The position numbers and the translations under genes are program-made. 64,000 nucleotides of DNA from Anastrepha obliqua (lineage: Eukaryota > Arthropoda > Insecta > Diptera > Tephritidae). Below the pieces are notes generated by a model. The model was not told the DNA's origin. It searched no databases and was given only the letters and a program-made list of their open reading frames with translations. Position 1 is the first letter of the stretch. Every line of letters begins with the position of its first letter. Positions 32,287 to 42,240 of this stretch are shown piece by piece. The stretch covers positions 45,420,044 through 45,484,043 of the forward strand of contig NC_072897.1 of the NCBI RefSeq assembly GCF_027943255.1, read 5' to 3'.

Positions 32287-33716
32287 TCGATATATTCGTT
32301 TTCGTCATATTCCTGTCTATCGTCTGCCATAAAGTTAATGTTGTTCTCCACTGGTCTTTCTTGTTGTCCTTCGTAAGTGTTTCTAAATATTTGATTTGGA
32401 TCTGCCTGTATTTGGTAATTGTTTGCATCTGGAGCTACCGTATCGGTGTGGTAGGTTCTTTGCAATTTATTAGGTGGATGTACTTGTTGGGTCTAGAGGG
32501 GACGCTTTGGTGCGAAGTTATTTTAGTTATTAACAGGTCTGTTCTGGTAGTTTACTTGTCTTGAGTGTAAAGATCTATCCACGTCCATAGGGACACGTGG
32601 TTTTGGTGGTAAATTGGGCCTATTAGCTTGGTTTGCTTGATAATTATATCCTATTCCATTTGTTCGGAATCCTTGATCGTACTGGGAATAGTTATATCTG
32701 TTCGGTTGAGCATATGATTGGTGAGGGCGAAAAGTTTGTGGTGCGAACGAGTTCTGTGGATATTTACTTGGTTGCCGATTGGTTGTTTATTGCCTTGGTG
32801 CCAAATTCATCCTGGGCGTTGAGAAATAGGTTGATTCGGGATAGAAAGGTCGGTTGTTATAGTGGTTCATAGTATGCCGAGGAGGACGTGGGGGCATGTT
32901 ATTGAATGATCTATTCACAGTATGCGCGTGGCTCATGCGGAAGGACATGTAGTCCAATTTCTGACACAAGTGCAGTGCCTGTGGTAAAGTGTTTGGTTCG
33001 CGAATACCGAGGAGTCTAGGTAAATCTCCGTTAAGTCCGCGGATAAAAGTGTCAAGAGCTTTATCTCTGTATGAGTTTGTCATGGCTCTAATGGACTCGT
33101 CGCTCAAGTCTAGACAAGATATTTTGTCCAGCATCAAGGATAGGTGTTGGTACACTTTTTGATAGAATGTTGGAGAATGTTGGTATGTCGTCATGTCGTT
33201 GCGCTAAAGTGGTCATTTGGTATTCGAGGGTACCAATGTCTCTTTTGTCTGAGTAGTGCATCATCAGACATTTTCGTATCTGTGTCCAGTCCAGTGGAGT
33301 GCTGTAAGATTCTAAGGCGGTATCGGCATCGCCAATAATTCTGTGCCGTATGGTATGTAAGATGGCAAAGTACCTAGGTGCGTCTTTCAACTCCTCGTAG
33401 GCTTTAAAAATCCTATCTACGCTTTTTCGCCAGGAGCTGAATTCTCCTGGTCGTCCGGAAAATTCCCTAAGACATTTTACCATGTCCGGGATTCTGTCTA
33501 ATTCGTTCACATTTCGCGCGTTCAGCGATATATTATATTATAGTTTGGCTCACTAAAATCCCTAATATTTGGAGTACTCATATTTTTGAGTACTTTTCTC
33601 ACAATTCTTTCGATACCAGGATGGTTAGAGGTTGACGGGTTGTCTGGGTTAGAATCTCCATACTCTATCCTGAACTGATTTAATTGCTCTACTAATTCGT
33701 CTGCGGTCACTGGCAT
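32259..33716 (-). pseudogene. gag: Gag polyprotein, several frameshifts
   Basis: Gag starts at 33716 (MPVTADELVEQLNQFRIEYG), stops near 33522, and continues in another frame from 33510 with [20 protein letters not shown] and the matrix/capsid-type section to about 33120. It shifts again to [20 protein letters not shown]...LDTFIRGLNGDLPRLLGI, the capsid carboxy part. A Pro/Asn/Arg-rich tail follows, and the end NFMADDRQEYDENEYIE lies at 32290-32330. At least three frame changes occur. Gag would form the particle. Confidence 0.8.
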
Positions 33717-33779
33717 TTTCTATTCTTTTTGTTTTTTAACTCCAAGTAAAATTGATCACTCAAGTATTATTTAGTGCAA

Positions 33780-34235
33780 ATCCTACGAAATATTTTATCA
33801 AACTTTTTAACTTCACTAATTAAGAATCAATTTTTTTCTTTTCTCAGAATTTTACGAAATATTCTTTTCTCTCTTTAATTCTTTAAAAATATCAATTTTC
33901 TTATTTTCCTCAAACTTTACAAAATATATATTTTTCCCCACTCTTTAATTCTGTAAAAATATCGATTTTTTCCTTTTTCTCAAATTTTACAAAATATTTT
34001 TTTGTGTCACTCTTTGATTCCTTAAGAATATCAATTTTCTTCTTTTCCTCAGATTTTACGAAATATATATATATTTTTTTTCCACTTTTTAAAAATATCA
34101 ATTTTTTTCTCAAATTTTACGAAAATATTTTTCTTTTTTCACTCTTTAATTCTTTAAAAATATTAATTTTTTAATTTCCTCAAAGTTAACAAAATGTTTT
34201 TTTTTTCGCTCCTTAATTCCTTAATTCTTTAAGAA
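33780..34235 (-). repeat. About six ~66-bp tandem repeats in the LTR element's leader
   Basis: On the plus strand each unit reads roughly ATCAATTTTCTTCTTTTCCT, CAAATTTTACGAAATATTTT, then CACTCTTTAATTCTTTAAAA. Units begin near 33825, 33890, 33960, 34029, 34096 and 34161, with a partial unit before. The array lies between the primer site and gag, the position where gypsy carries its repeated insulator sites. The units lack the TGCATA core of Su(Hw) sites as far as I can see, so function is open. Confidence 0.7.
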
Positions 34236-34316
34236 ATTCAAATTTTGACTAATTTTTACTTTTTTTCACAATATTTTTTATAATTAAGAAATATCTTAAA
34301 AGTAGTCTTACATTAA

Positions 34317-34921
34317 GGGGTAACACCACTGTAGAAATTTCAAAAAATTGATTTTTTTTTTATAAGCTTAAAAAATTCTTTGAACCTTTTAAAATACAGA
34401 ACAGAAAGTTTTATACGTTACCGAAGTCTATTTCATAAATATTTTAAGCTTTTAACCAAGCGTTAGTGACTGCTACCTAACGACTTTTCCAAATTTCCAT
34501 ACTTTAAACGCGTTTTTCTCAAAACACGTTTTCTGAAATTGGCACGCAGTATAACTCAAACAATTTTAAATATTTTTAATCAGGTTTTTCACTACGTCTG
34601 TATAATAACCTTCTTAAGAGAAGAGCGTAGGGGATTTTCGATATCTAGATTAAGAAAAAAAAATGTTTCTTTGTTCCAGATTAAAATTTGCACCCTCTGT
34701 GCTGCGTGCCGCGGAGCTCCTTCAAGAGAAACCACATTACAAAAATGTCTCCAATGCCGCCATTTTGTAAAATTTTTCGGTCAATCTTTGTAGTTTTGTA
34801 TTTTAATATAGTATACAAGTAATAACTTCCCAAATCAGAATGATTGTTTCCCCTTTCCTTCTATACAAAAAAATTCTTTAAAAATCGTGTTTATTTTACG
34901 CGTGTACAGTGGTGTTACCCC
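34317..34921. mobile_element. TTAA-flanked MITE inside the leader of the LTR element
   Basis: GGGGTAACACCACTGTA at 34317 is exactly inverted at 34905-34921, and TTAA lies on both sides (34313-34316, 34922-34925). A TTAA duplication is typical of piggyBac-type transposition. No transposase is inside. It separates the tandem array and gag from the primer site and must be younger than the retroelement. Confidence 0.88.
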
Positions 34922-35135
34922 TTAAAGTCCAGTGCTGCATGTGGATGTTGTTGGGCGCTTTGGTATTTTCCTTTTCCTTTTGTACTGGGGTCCTTCGGCG
35001 CACTGTTGTTCCACTTCGTCTCACGCTATTTGTCGTTTTTTCTTCACTTTGTTTTTTTTTTCTAGTTTATCACTCACGACATTTCGCGTAGCCGTACTTT
35101 TTGACTTTCGGGCTTTGAGTACTTTGCGCGCGCTG

Positions 35136-35153
35136 GTCCCTGCTCGGGCGCCA
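35136..35153 (-). other. Primer binding site, tRNA-Lys(UUU)-like
   Basis: On the minus strand TGGCGCCCGAGCAGGGAC directly follows the 5' LTR. It is complementary to the 3' end of a lysine tRNA with anticodon UUU except for one base that can wobble-pair. It primes minus-strand DNA synthesis. Confidence 0.85.
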
Positions 35154-35588
35154 GTTAAACTTTTTAATAGTGTTAAGATTAAAAAAAATTAATTTTAGGA
35201 GAGCTATGCTCCTTTATTGAGTTGCATTAAAAACGAACTAAACTTAATACTTATTTCTACCCTACTTATATCTAAATGTAGCCGCTGCCGCTCGATGACT
35301 TTCTTTGCTGCTCTCATTGTTCCCACGGGCGGAGTTGTTTATTTCAACGTGACCACCTTCTTCGTTGTCCGTTCTCACAGGTGATATTCAACGTGATCAA
35401 ATATTTCCGAATGTGGAAATTGCACTTGTAGGTGCAATACGTTGGCTTTGCGTAAGTGTTTCTTATGGCCAGACGTATCGTCAGCAGTTTTTGAAAATGC
35501 GCGATCGATAGAATTTGGTGCTTGGCTCTGCACGCGCTGCAACGTCAGCGGTTTTGTTTGTAGATTTATGTATTGTGTTATGCTAACA
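35154..35588 (-). repeat. 5' LTR of the errantivirus-like element
   Basis: This is 435 bases, near-identical to the LTR at 27273-27708. Transcription of the element would start here and run toward lower coordinates. Confidence 0.93.
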
Positions 35589-35739
35589 TATATACATATA
35601 TATATTTATTGCATATATATGCATTGTTATGTAAGTGTGTGGAAAAAAATAATACGTAAATGGGGTGAATTAATTATTTCTTTTGATGTTTTAAAGCTTA
35701 AACTGAGCCAGTGTAACAATATACCATAAATCCATTCCT

Positions 35740-35931
35740 CTAATCTTGCAGGTTTGTATTATTTGTATAGCATTTGTCCTTAACGGCTCCCCACAAAAAA
35801 TAGTCCAACGGGCTTAAGTCACAGCTCCGAAGCGGCCAATTGATATCGGAATTTCGGCTGATTATTCGGTTTTCAAAAACGGTAGCCAAAAGTTCGAGTG
35901 GAACTTTGGCAGTGTGATGTGGTAGATACAA
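35740..35931 (-). pseudogene. DD41D transposase fragment, family A
   Basis: The minus strand reads HHTAKVPLELLATVFENRII then RSCDLSPLDYFLWGAVKDKC. It is nearly the same as the end of the relic at 4827-5430. Only about 60 codons remain, with no ends. Confidence 0.8.
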
Positions 35932-35933
35932 CC

Positions 35934-36250
35934 TTATGACAAGAGTGTTATAAGTAAATTCTTAAAAATAAACTTAGAGTAAGAGAAATTAAAGGCTGAG
36001 GAATAAGAATAAGCATTAAACAGAGCTAGCGCCCTTCTAAAAGGAGCATTCATTCCATAAACAGTTTTAGCAATACCCACAAAAAACCATAAAATAATTT
36101 TATTGAGCAGATACGGACAATCTATTGAGCCCGCACAAATATCGACGACGAAACACATCGAGAAGAGAACACGCCTAGACTCTAAGGACATTAGATTTAT
36201 TAATAAGCAACGAGGGCGATAAGATGGAATGGGATCAACGAATTTCATCT
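35934..36250 (-). pseudogene. Carboxy end of the jockey-type LINE protein
   Basis: The open minus frame PIPSYRPRCLLINLMSLESR followed by RVLFSMCFVVDICAGSIDCP and NAPFRRALALFNAYS is typical of the ends of jockey-clade RT proteins. It stops at 35934, next to the DD41D scrap. Confidence 0.65.
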
Positions 36251-36386
36251 AGCGCAAAGCTGTTTGAACAGACTCTAATCTATTAATATAGACTGCATGA
36301 AACGGTCTCCAAACGAATAATACATATTCTAACCTAGACTGAACTAAGGGCGAGTACAGCAGTTTGAGAGTATAGGGATCAGAAAA

Positions 36387-38270
36387 CTAGAATAACAGAA
36401 TAGAAGAACTATTTCGACGAATAAAGGCTAACATTGCGAACGATTTTGAAAGAATAAAGTTGAGCTTCGCGTCAAAATAAACACCCAGGTATTTTAATTC
36501 ACTAATTGACTTTAGCGGCGAGTTTAAGATGCAGTAAGCTGTTGGCACAATATTAAAAACTTTCGCATATGAAGTATAGTGACATTTATTAATGTTAAGG
36601 AAGAAACGATTACGCACACACCAACTATGTAGCGGACCTAGGACACACCTATAGGAAATTAACCACTTAAGAAATTGAGAGTGAAAGCTGAAGCGCTCAA
36701 GTTTAGCTATTAATATTAATAATATATTAAATATCAAAAGTCTTAGAACAATCTGTATAGATTGCAACCATTTGCAAACCTCTTTGGAATGTATCCAGAT
36801 AGTCCTCCGTAAATACAGCTAAATTCGTTAATGTAGATCTGACCGGAATAAACCCATGTTTATTAGGATATAACAAATGTTTAACAGCAAAGTACACTTT
36901 TTCTTTGACTATATACTCAAATAATTTCGAAATTGTAGATAGCTTGGATAGGAAAATCGACACAAACCATCTTTTCGTCGGCTTCAAAGCTGTATTCGAC
37001 AGTACGAAAAGGAGTTTCTTGTATGCCGCCATGTCTGAATTTGGTATCCCCGCAAAACTAATACGGCTATGTAAGTTGACGTTGCTCAACACCAGCAGCG
37101 CCGTCAGAATTGGGAAGGACCTCTCCGAGCCGTTTGATACCAAACGAGATTTCAGAGAGGGTGACTCGCTGTCGTGTGACTTCTTTAACCTGATGTTGGA
37201 GAGCATCGTGCGAGCCGCAGAACTTAATCGCTCAGGCACAATTTTTTATAAGAGCGTACAATTGTTGGCGTATGCGATGATATTGACATCATCGGCATTA
37301 ACAATCGCGCTGTTAGTTCCGCCTTCTCCAAACTGGATAAAGAGGCAAAACGAATGGGTCTGGTGGTGAACGAGGCCAAAACGAAATACCTCCTGTCTCG
37401 AAACAAACAGTCGACGCACTCGCGTATCGCCACCCAGGTCACTGTTGACAGTTATAATTTCGTATTTGTAAAAGACTTCGTTTATTTAGGAACCAGCATA
37501 AACACCGATAACAATGTCAGCCTTGAAATCCAACAACGCAGAATCTCTCTTGCCAACAAGTGCTACTTCGGACTAAGTAAGCAACTGATCAGTAAAGTCC
37601 TCTCTCGACGAACAAAACTTAACACTCTACAATACTCTCATCATGCCCGCCCTAACGTATGGCGCAGAAGCGTGGATGATGACAACATTCGATGAAGCGA
37701 CGCTTGGTGTGTTTGAGAGAAAGATTCTGCGCAAGATTTTTGGGCCTTTGCACGTTGGCAACGGCGAATATCGCAGACGATTTAACGATGAGCTGTATGA
37801 GCTTTACGACGGCATAGACATAGCGCAGCGAATAAAGATGCAGCGGCTACGTTGGATGAGTCATGTCGTCCGAATGGTTACAAACGCTCCGGCTCTGAAA
37901 GTATTCGATGCGGTACCAGCTGGTGGTAATAGAGGAAGAGGAAGGCCTCCTCTGCGTTGGAAAGATTAGGTGGAAAGGGACTTGACTTCACTTGGTGTGT
38001 CCAATTGGCGCCAGTTAGGACGAGAAATAAACGGCTGGCGCGCTTTGTTAAACTCGCCCAAAATCGCGTAAGCAGTTATCGCGCAAATTAAGAAGCAGGA
38101 GAAGATAGCTTAGAAATCGCCCTATTCAGCGTAATAAAAGTTAATTTCCAGTCATCAATGGAAACTCCGGCGGAAAGTGACATGTTGAAAATGTGCTTTA
38201 AAGGCGTATTCAAAGCTGGACAATTTTTAGTTAGAATAACCGATAAACCGTCAACATCGGTTATTAACAA
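36387..38270 (-). pseudogene. Reverse transcriptase of the jockey-type LINE, split by an RTE copy
   Basis: The upper part (38270-38103) reads GLSVILTKNCPALNTPLKHI and VSIDDWKLTFIT, the conserved start of RT. After the RTE insertion it resumes as SKLSTISKLFEYIVKEK, HGFIPVRSTLTNLAV and AIYTDCSKTFDI (first Asp region). The palm with the catalytic dyad is missing or shifted. CVRNRFFLNINKCHY and SELKYLGVYFDAKLNFI (36400-36620) are the thumb-side motifs. Confidence 0.7.
36946..38102 (+). mobile_element. RTE-type LINE, 5'-truncated (copy A)
   Basis: The insert starts inside RT (DTNHLFVGFKAVFDSTKRSF) and runs through LLNTSSAVRIGKDLSEPFDT, KTKYLLSRNKQSTHSR, FVYLGTSINTDNN, VFERKILRKIFGP and RLRWMSHVVRM to the 3' end with an AAG-containing tail. 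The YADD dyad is destroyed by a small deletion (LLAYAMIL). The same 9 bases AGATAGCTT lie at 36937-36945 and 38103-38111, a target duplication. It is a sister of the copies at 44281 and 54318. Confidence 0.85.
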
Positions 38271-38499
38271 ATATAACTGGCTGCAAGCGAGAGCGTAAAA
38301 TTAATATTAGAACTAACAAATATTATATTAACCCTTATCTCATGTCGTTCCCTTTGGCAACTTAATCCCATGTCGATGAGTCGGCGCTTATTTCTACTAT
38401 AGGTATAACGCCAATAGAAAATTAGAAAAAATACATAAGGTATCTTCTAAGCTTTAACTAAACATATCCGAAGTGATTTTTTCAAAATTATTTCAAAAA

Positions 38500-39245
38500 A
38501 TATTTTTTTTATTTTAATAATATATTATCTGAAACATATGGTATCAAACATGCACCATGCAGTCGTTTTATAAAAAACGGCCCGGACACAAACGACCATC
38601 GACATGGGATTAGGGTTAAGTCTAAAATTCGATTAAGTTCATTTAGAAAACTATTGAATTGTGATAATTCAATACATAGCAAGTTATCAATTAGGTATGA
38701 TTCGCACAAACTATTAACATTAGATGGAGTGAGAATAAATAAATAAATATCGCCTAAGACACAAAGTTGGCTGTTACCTACTTTCTCATATAGTGCTAGA
38801 ATGTTGTCAATCTGTGCCTTGTATATGGGACCCTTTTTGGGCCTTTGGCCGAGCTATTCCTCCTTTTTTGGCGTTCGTCTTGATGTTGTTCCACAAAAAT
38901 GCACAAATGAAGGGACCTACAGTTACCGAACGGCAGATATTTTTTATGAGGAGCTTTTTCATGGAAGAAATACACTCGGAGGTTTGCCATTGCCTGCCGA
39001 GGCGCGGCCGCTATTACAAAAAAACGTTTTCTTCATTTTGGTCTTTCACCGCTATTCCAACCTACGTTCTCTCTGAATTCCGAATTTTAGTCACGCACCA
39101 ACCGATTCCGCAAATATACAACACACAAACGTCAAAGAGAGTTGTGTCGAAGTACTCCGCATCAAAATTAACATTTAGCGAAGTTTCGGTTAGGACGAAA
39201 CAGTCGTAATACAATTGTGAATTCAAAATATAGACGGACTCAGAT
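38500..39245 (-). pseudogene. APE-type endonuclease domain of the LINE, split by a SINE
   Basis: The first part reads NSQLYYDCFVLTETSLN (catalytic Glu in LTET) and FDAEYFDTTLFDV, ending at about 39115. After the SINE it resumes as AQIDNILALYEKVGNSQLCV, LGDIYLF (normally LGDFN) and CESYLIDNLLCIELSQFNSF...LNRILDL. The final SDH-type section is lost. The endonuclease nicks the target DNA in these elements. Confidence 0.6.
38815..39112 (-). repeat. tRNA-derived SINE, longest copy (copy 4)
   Basis: Read on the minus strand, it begins with a tRNA-like head: GGAATCGGTTGGTGCGTGA (D-arm/box A side), then GTAGGTTGGAATAGCGGTG (T-arm/box B side) about 45 bases on. A body follows with the family's AAACCTCCGAGTGTATTTC and ATCAAGACGAACGCC blocks, and the end GCTCGGCCAAAGGCCCAAAA. 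It would be transcribed by RNA polymerase III from the head. It lies within the endonuclease region of the jockey-type LINE. Confidence 0.75.
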
Positions 39246-39388
39246 TTTGTTCTTAGTCCCGAAAAATGTTGATAATAAATGCTTATCTTGCGGGCTCCAG
39301 AAGTAGGGGTTTCTTACTTCGTGGGTTGAAGCTGACGACGTTTTTGAAAAAATCAAATGGTCGGATAAAAACATTTCGAAGCCAAATA

Positions 39389-40632
39389 CGAGGGGTGCCT
39401 TTTATATGTCGGGATTAGAGAACAAAAACAAATTTTAATAATCGAAAATCACTTTATTGTTTTTCAAAATATTCTCCATGAAGATCTATACACTTTTGCA
39501 TGCGTTTGAACCAATTGTCGAAGCACTTTTGCCACTCTGAATGAGGTACCTCCAAAACATGCATTCTGAATGCCACAACCGCTTCTTAAGGTGTCGAAAA
39601 ACGTTGACCTCTCTGTTTTTTACGTACGGGAATAAAAAGAAGTCATTCGGTGCCAAGTCAGGACTATACGGCGGATGACCCATTAATTCGATGTTTTGGG
39701 TGCTCAAAAATGCAGTTGTTTGAGCTGAAATGTGAGAGCTCGCATTGTCCTGGTGAAGAGTGATCCGTCTTTGGCGATTGGTTTTCCTAATTTCTTGGAA
39801 GACAACTGGCAAACAAATGGTTGTGTACCACTCAGAATTTACTGTTGTGGTACGGTTGCGACATGTCCAGTTTTTCTGAAAAAACAGGCGACCATTTGCT
39901 TGGAAGTGTTTCGTGCGCGAACAGCTTTTGTTGGATTTGGCTCATCTTGAAACACCCCTACAGTCGACTTGTGTTTACTTTCGGGCTCATACGCGTAAAC
40001 CCATGATTCATCACCTGTCGCGATGTCATAGACGTGTTTCGAAGCCCCGCGATCTTATTTTTTGAGCATTTCCTTCGACCAATCGACACGAGCCTTGAGT
40101 GATTGACATATTGTGTGGGATCCAACGCGAACAAATTTTTTTGACAGTCAAATGTTTATGCAATATTGAATGTATGCTGGTCCCACTAATGCCTAAGATT
40201 GTCTCAATCCACGATAGGTCACATGACGATCTTGCAATACCAGTTCGCGCACAGCGTCAATGGTTTTCGGAACAACAACTGATTTTGGACGACCTTCACG
40301 AAATTCGTCTTGGAGTGAACTACAACCACGATTGAATTCACCATATCACCATTCATCGCCAAGAAATGAATTAAGTTCATCCATGGAATGTTGCTGAGTT
40401 AATCCACGTCGAAAGTTGTAAAAAATAATCGCACGAAAATGTTCACGATTTAATTCCATTTTTGGCCCAACTGAATCTTTTAAGTTACTGTTAACAACAC
40501 AAATAGCGCTGGTATTTCAAAACGTTCTGAGTACGTAAAAGACAAAAAATGTCAAACTTTGCGATACAGCTGTCAGTTGCCAGATTGCAACACCAGGGTT
40601 GCCAAATCCCGACATATACAAGGCACCCCTCG
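39389..40632 (-). mobile_element. Mariner with CGAGGGGTGCC ends, inserted in LINE ORF1
   Basis: The left end CGAGGGGTGCCTTTTATATG follows TA (39387-39388), and its inverse ends at 40632 followed by TA. The length of 1244 bases is normal. The transposase is on the minus strand: helix-turn-helix debris near 40380-40460, a TGDESWVYAYEPES-like section near 39950-40010 in broken frame, then RRITLHQDNASSHISAQTTA and PPYSPDLAPNDFFLFP (39640-39760). The last two aspartates are 34 residues apart. After that a frame slip ends the recognisable protein near 39590. Confidence 0.88.
39486..40460 (-). pseudogene. Mariner transposase of the ORF1 insertion, frameshifted
   Basis: The start near 40460 reads MELNREHFRAIIFYNF then RRGLTQQHSMDEL. 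The DNA-binding section follows in broken frame, then the catalytic pieces. The block 39640-39812 (VVFQEIRKTNRQRRITLHQD to FFLFPYVKN) is clean. Relatives continue with a regular carboxy end; here it is shifted after FFLFP. Inactive. Confidence 0.75.
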
Positions 40633-40654
40633 TATTTGATATCAAAAATTTATT

Positions 40655-41672
40655 CTATTGACATTCAGGAACTCCAAGCTTGTAGTTTATAAATTTAATA
40701 TCCTTTGAATTTGTATATTTCTTGAGAAGCGTAGAACATAAAATATCACTTCTATTGATAGCAGCATGCTTAGCAATACTTATAGTCAATGATGCTATCT
40801 GTCTTAACGTAGGGTAAAAAAGAAGAAATATGCAGCCATTTATGATGAAGTACAGCTCGAAGCTCAGTATTATCGTTAGTTCCAAATACGCAACGCCTTT
40901 GTTTTTTATTACTGCGATTTTTATGCACAACTGTCCACTGTGCATTATTTTGCAGAGCATTGTTAGCAGCATTGTTCGCAATTGTATCTTTTGGCATCAC
41001 ATTATTCGTAATAGCATCAGCATTCGAAGAAGCAAGATCAGCAGCGCACTCAAGTAAAAAGCATGAGTTAGTAGAACTAATGCTTATTGCGGTCGGCGAA
41101 AGAACAGAAGCAACAACGGCAGAATACCCAGTATTGTTACCAGGAGCAGTTGACAAACCGATATTATTACACGGCGCATCAGAAACACAATGCGTTCTGA
41201 GATTTTACCAGCTACATGAATGTCAACAGCATCATTAGATGGTACAGGTACAGTACGTAAGTGAGTGTGCGTTTGCATTAATACTGGCTGAGCAATAACA
41301 GCATTCACAGCGGACGATGTCACCGAAAAAGCAAAACAACCAGTATTACTACCAGGACTAGTTGAAAAACCAGTATTATTGTCAGGCACAATTACAGCTG
41401 TTATTAATAGCAACAACAGTCTGATTAGGTGAGAATGACTGAGTGTGCTTTTGAGCTTTAGCTGGCTGAGCAACAACACCTTCACTATCTTTAACTTTAG
41501 AACGAGTAATCCGTTTGTCTTCACTTATACCAGGAGTCGGCAAATTAGAAATATCATTTACTAGCTCAATTAATGCAATAAAGTTACTTTTTAATCTCTC
41601 CAATCCCGCGATCGCATTTATAATTTTTTCCTTAAGCCCACTACTGGCCATACAAGTAGTGCAAATGCTCAT
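40655..41672 (-). pseudogene. LINE ORF1 (nucleic-acid-binding protein), broken
   Basis: It starts MSICTTCMASSGLKEKIINA at 41672 and changes frame near 41390, 41150 and 40800. The later part, WLHISSFLPYVKTDSIIDY then FINYKLGVPECQ, matches the conserved carboxy domain of jockey/CR1-type first proteins. The next codons (FIRPFDFFK) are found beyond the mariner at about 39360. Such proteins bind the element's RNA. Repeated Thr/Asn/Ser-rich sequence fills the middle. Confidence 0.6.
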
Positions 41673-41769
41673 TATTCTGAGCGATATATAAAATTAACCA
41701 AAAAGCACAGGCCGACAAAAGGCTTTTATTTACATATGTAAGTAAAGGTTTTTCCAATAACAGGTGTTA

Positions 41770-42030
41770 TTTTGGATAGCCCGCTATTTCGGTAGATGTC
41801 ACTTTTGAAGCTGTCATTTTTTGATATTTGACAAGTAGAAACTACGCCATTAATAAAAATGGAACGATACACGCTTAAAAAACGGATTGAAATGATTAAA
41901 ATTCACTATAAAAACGGTGAAAATTTGGCAGCCTGTTCGTAAAACTCGAACATTTTTGGGTCATGGTGAAGCATCTTGTCGGACCGCAGTACAGAAATTA
42001 GTGAAAAAATAGTTATCTGTGATAAGCCAT
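41770..42030 (+). pseudogene. DD41D transposase, amino-terminal fragment
   Basis: Translation from the ATG at 41860 gives MERYTLKKRIEMIKIHYKNG then ENLAAC, and after a shift RKTRTFLGHGEASCRTAVQ and KLVKK. This is the first helix-turn-helix of the DD41D type. The rest of the gene and the right end are missing. Confidence 0.65.
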
Positions 42031-42240
42031 TTCAATATTCTTCAGACAGTCGGCATTCTTCCTCAGTAGATATACCAATATAGTACATATGCGAACACAA
42101 TCACACTCTTAAGTTGATTTTACTCAGTCGGCTTACGTTGTTCTTACTAAAAAGGTATCCAGTATCCAAATCCACAGTATCCACTCAAATTAATTTACTT
42201 GTAATTCTAGATTTTTATGATCTACCTTTTTCCTTAATCC

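Larger units (their letters stand above)
27273..35588 (-). mobile_element. Errantivirus-like (Ty3/gypsy, env-bearing) LTR retrotransposon
   Basis: This is a complete minus-strand element with two ~436-base LTRs, a purine tract, a tRNA-Lys primer site, gag, protease, RT/RNase H, integrase and env, about 8.3 kb including a 605-base MITE in its leader. A 4-base TATA duplicate flanks it (27269-27272 and 35589-35592). The env gene of baculovirus F-like type marks it as an insect errantivirus relative. Several frameshifts break gag and pol, so this copy cannot move by itself. The LTRs differ at about nine positions by eye. Confidence 0.93.
35934..41690 (-). mobile_element. Jockey-type LINE opened by three later insertions
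   Basis: Pieces of one minus-strand element lie in the correct order: ORF1 (41672-40655), start of endonuclease (about 39245-39115), rest of endonuclease (38813-38500), RT fingers (38270-38103), RT palm and thumb (36945-36387), and protein end (36250-35934). Between them are a mariner (39389-40632), a SINE (38815-39112) and an RTE-type LINE (36946-38102). The insertion edges explain the gaps, and the RTE copy has a 9-base target duplication made of jockey sequence. About 50 endonuclease codons around the SINE are missing. Confidence 0.75.

Noticed and set aside
33910..34113. Lys-rich minus-strand frame in the LTR element's leader
   Set aside because: It is a translation of the AT-rich tandem repeats, not a gene.
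35589..35650. TATATA stretch as a promoter TATA cluster
   Set aside because: It is the continuation of the SINE's TA tail beyond the LTR element.
36727..37239. Single 170-codon minus-strand protein
   Set aside because: The frame crosses an insertion boundary: its right half is antisense to the RTE copy and its left half is real jockey-type RT.
38793..39209. Plus-strand frame of 138 codons and an overlapping minus frame
   Set aside because: They fall in the tRNA-derived SINE; the same pseudo-peptides recur at other copies of the repeat.
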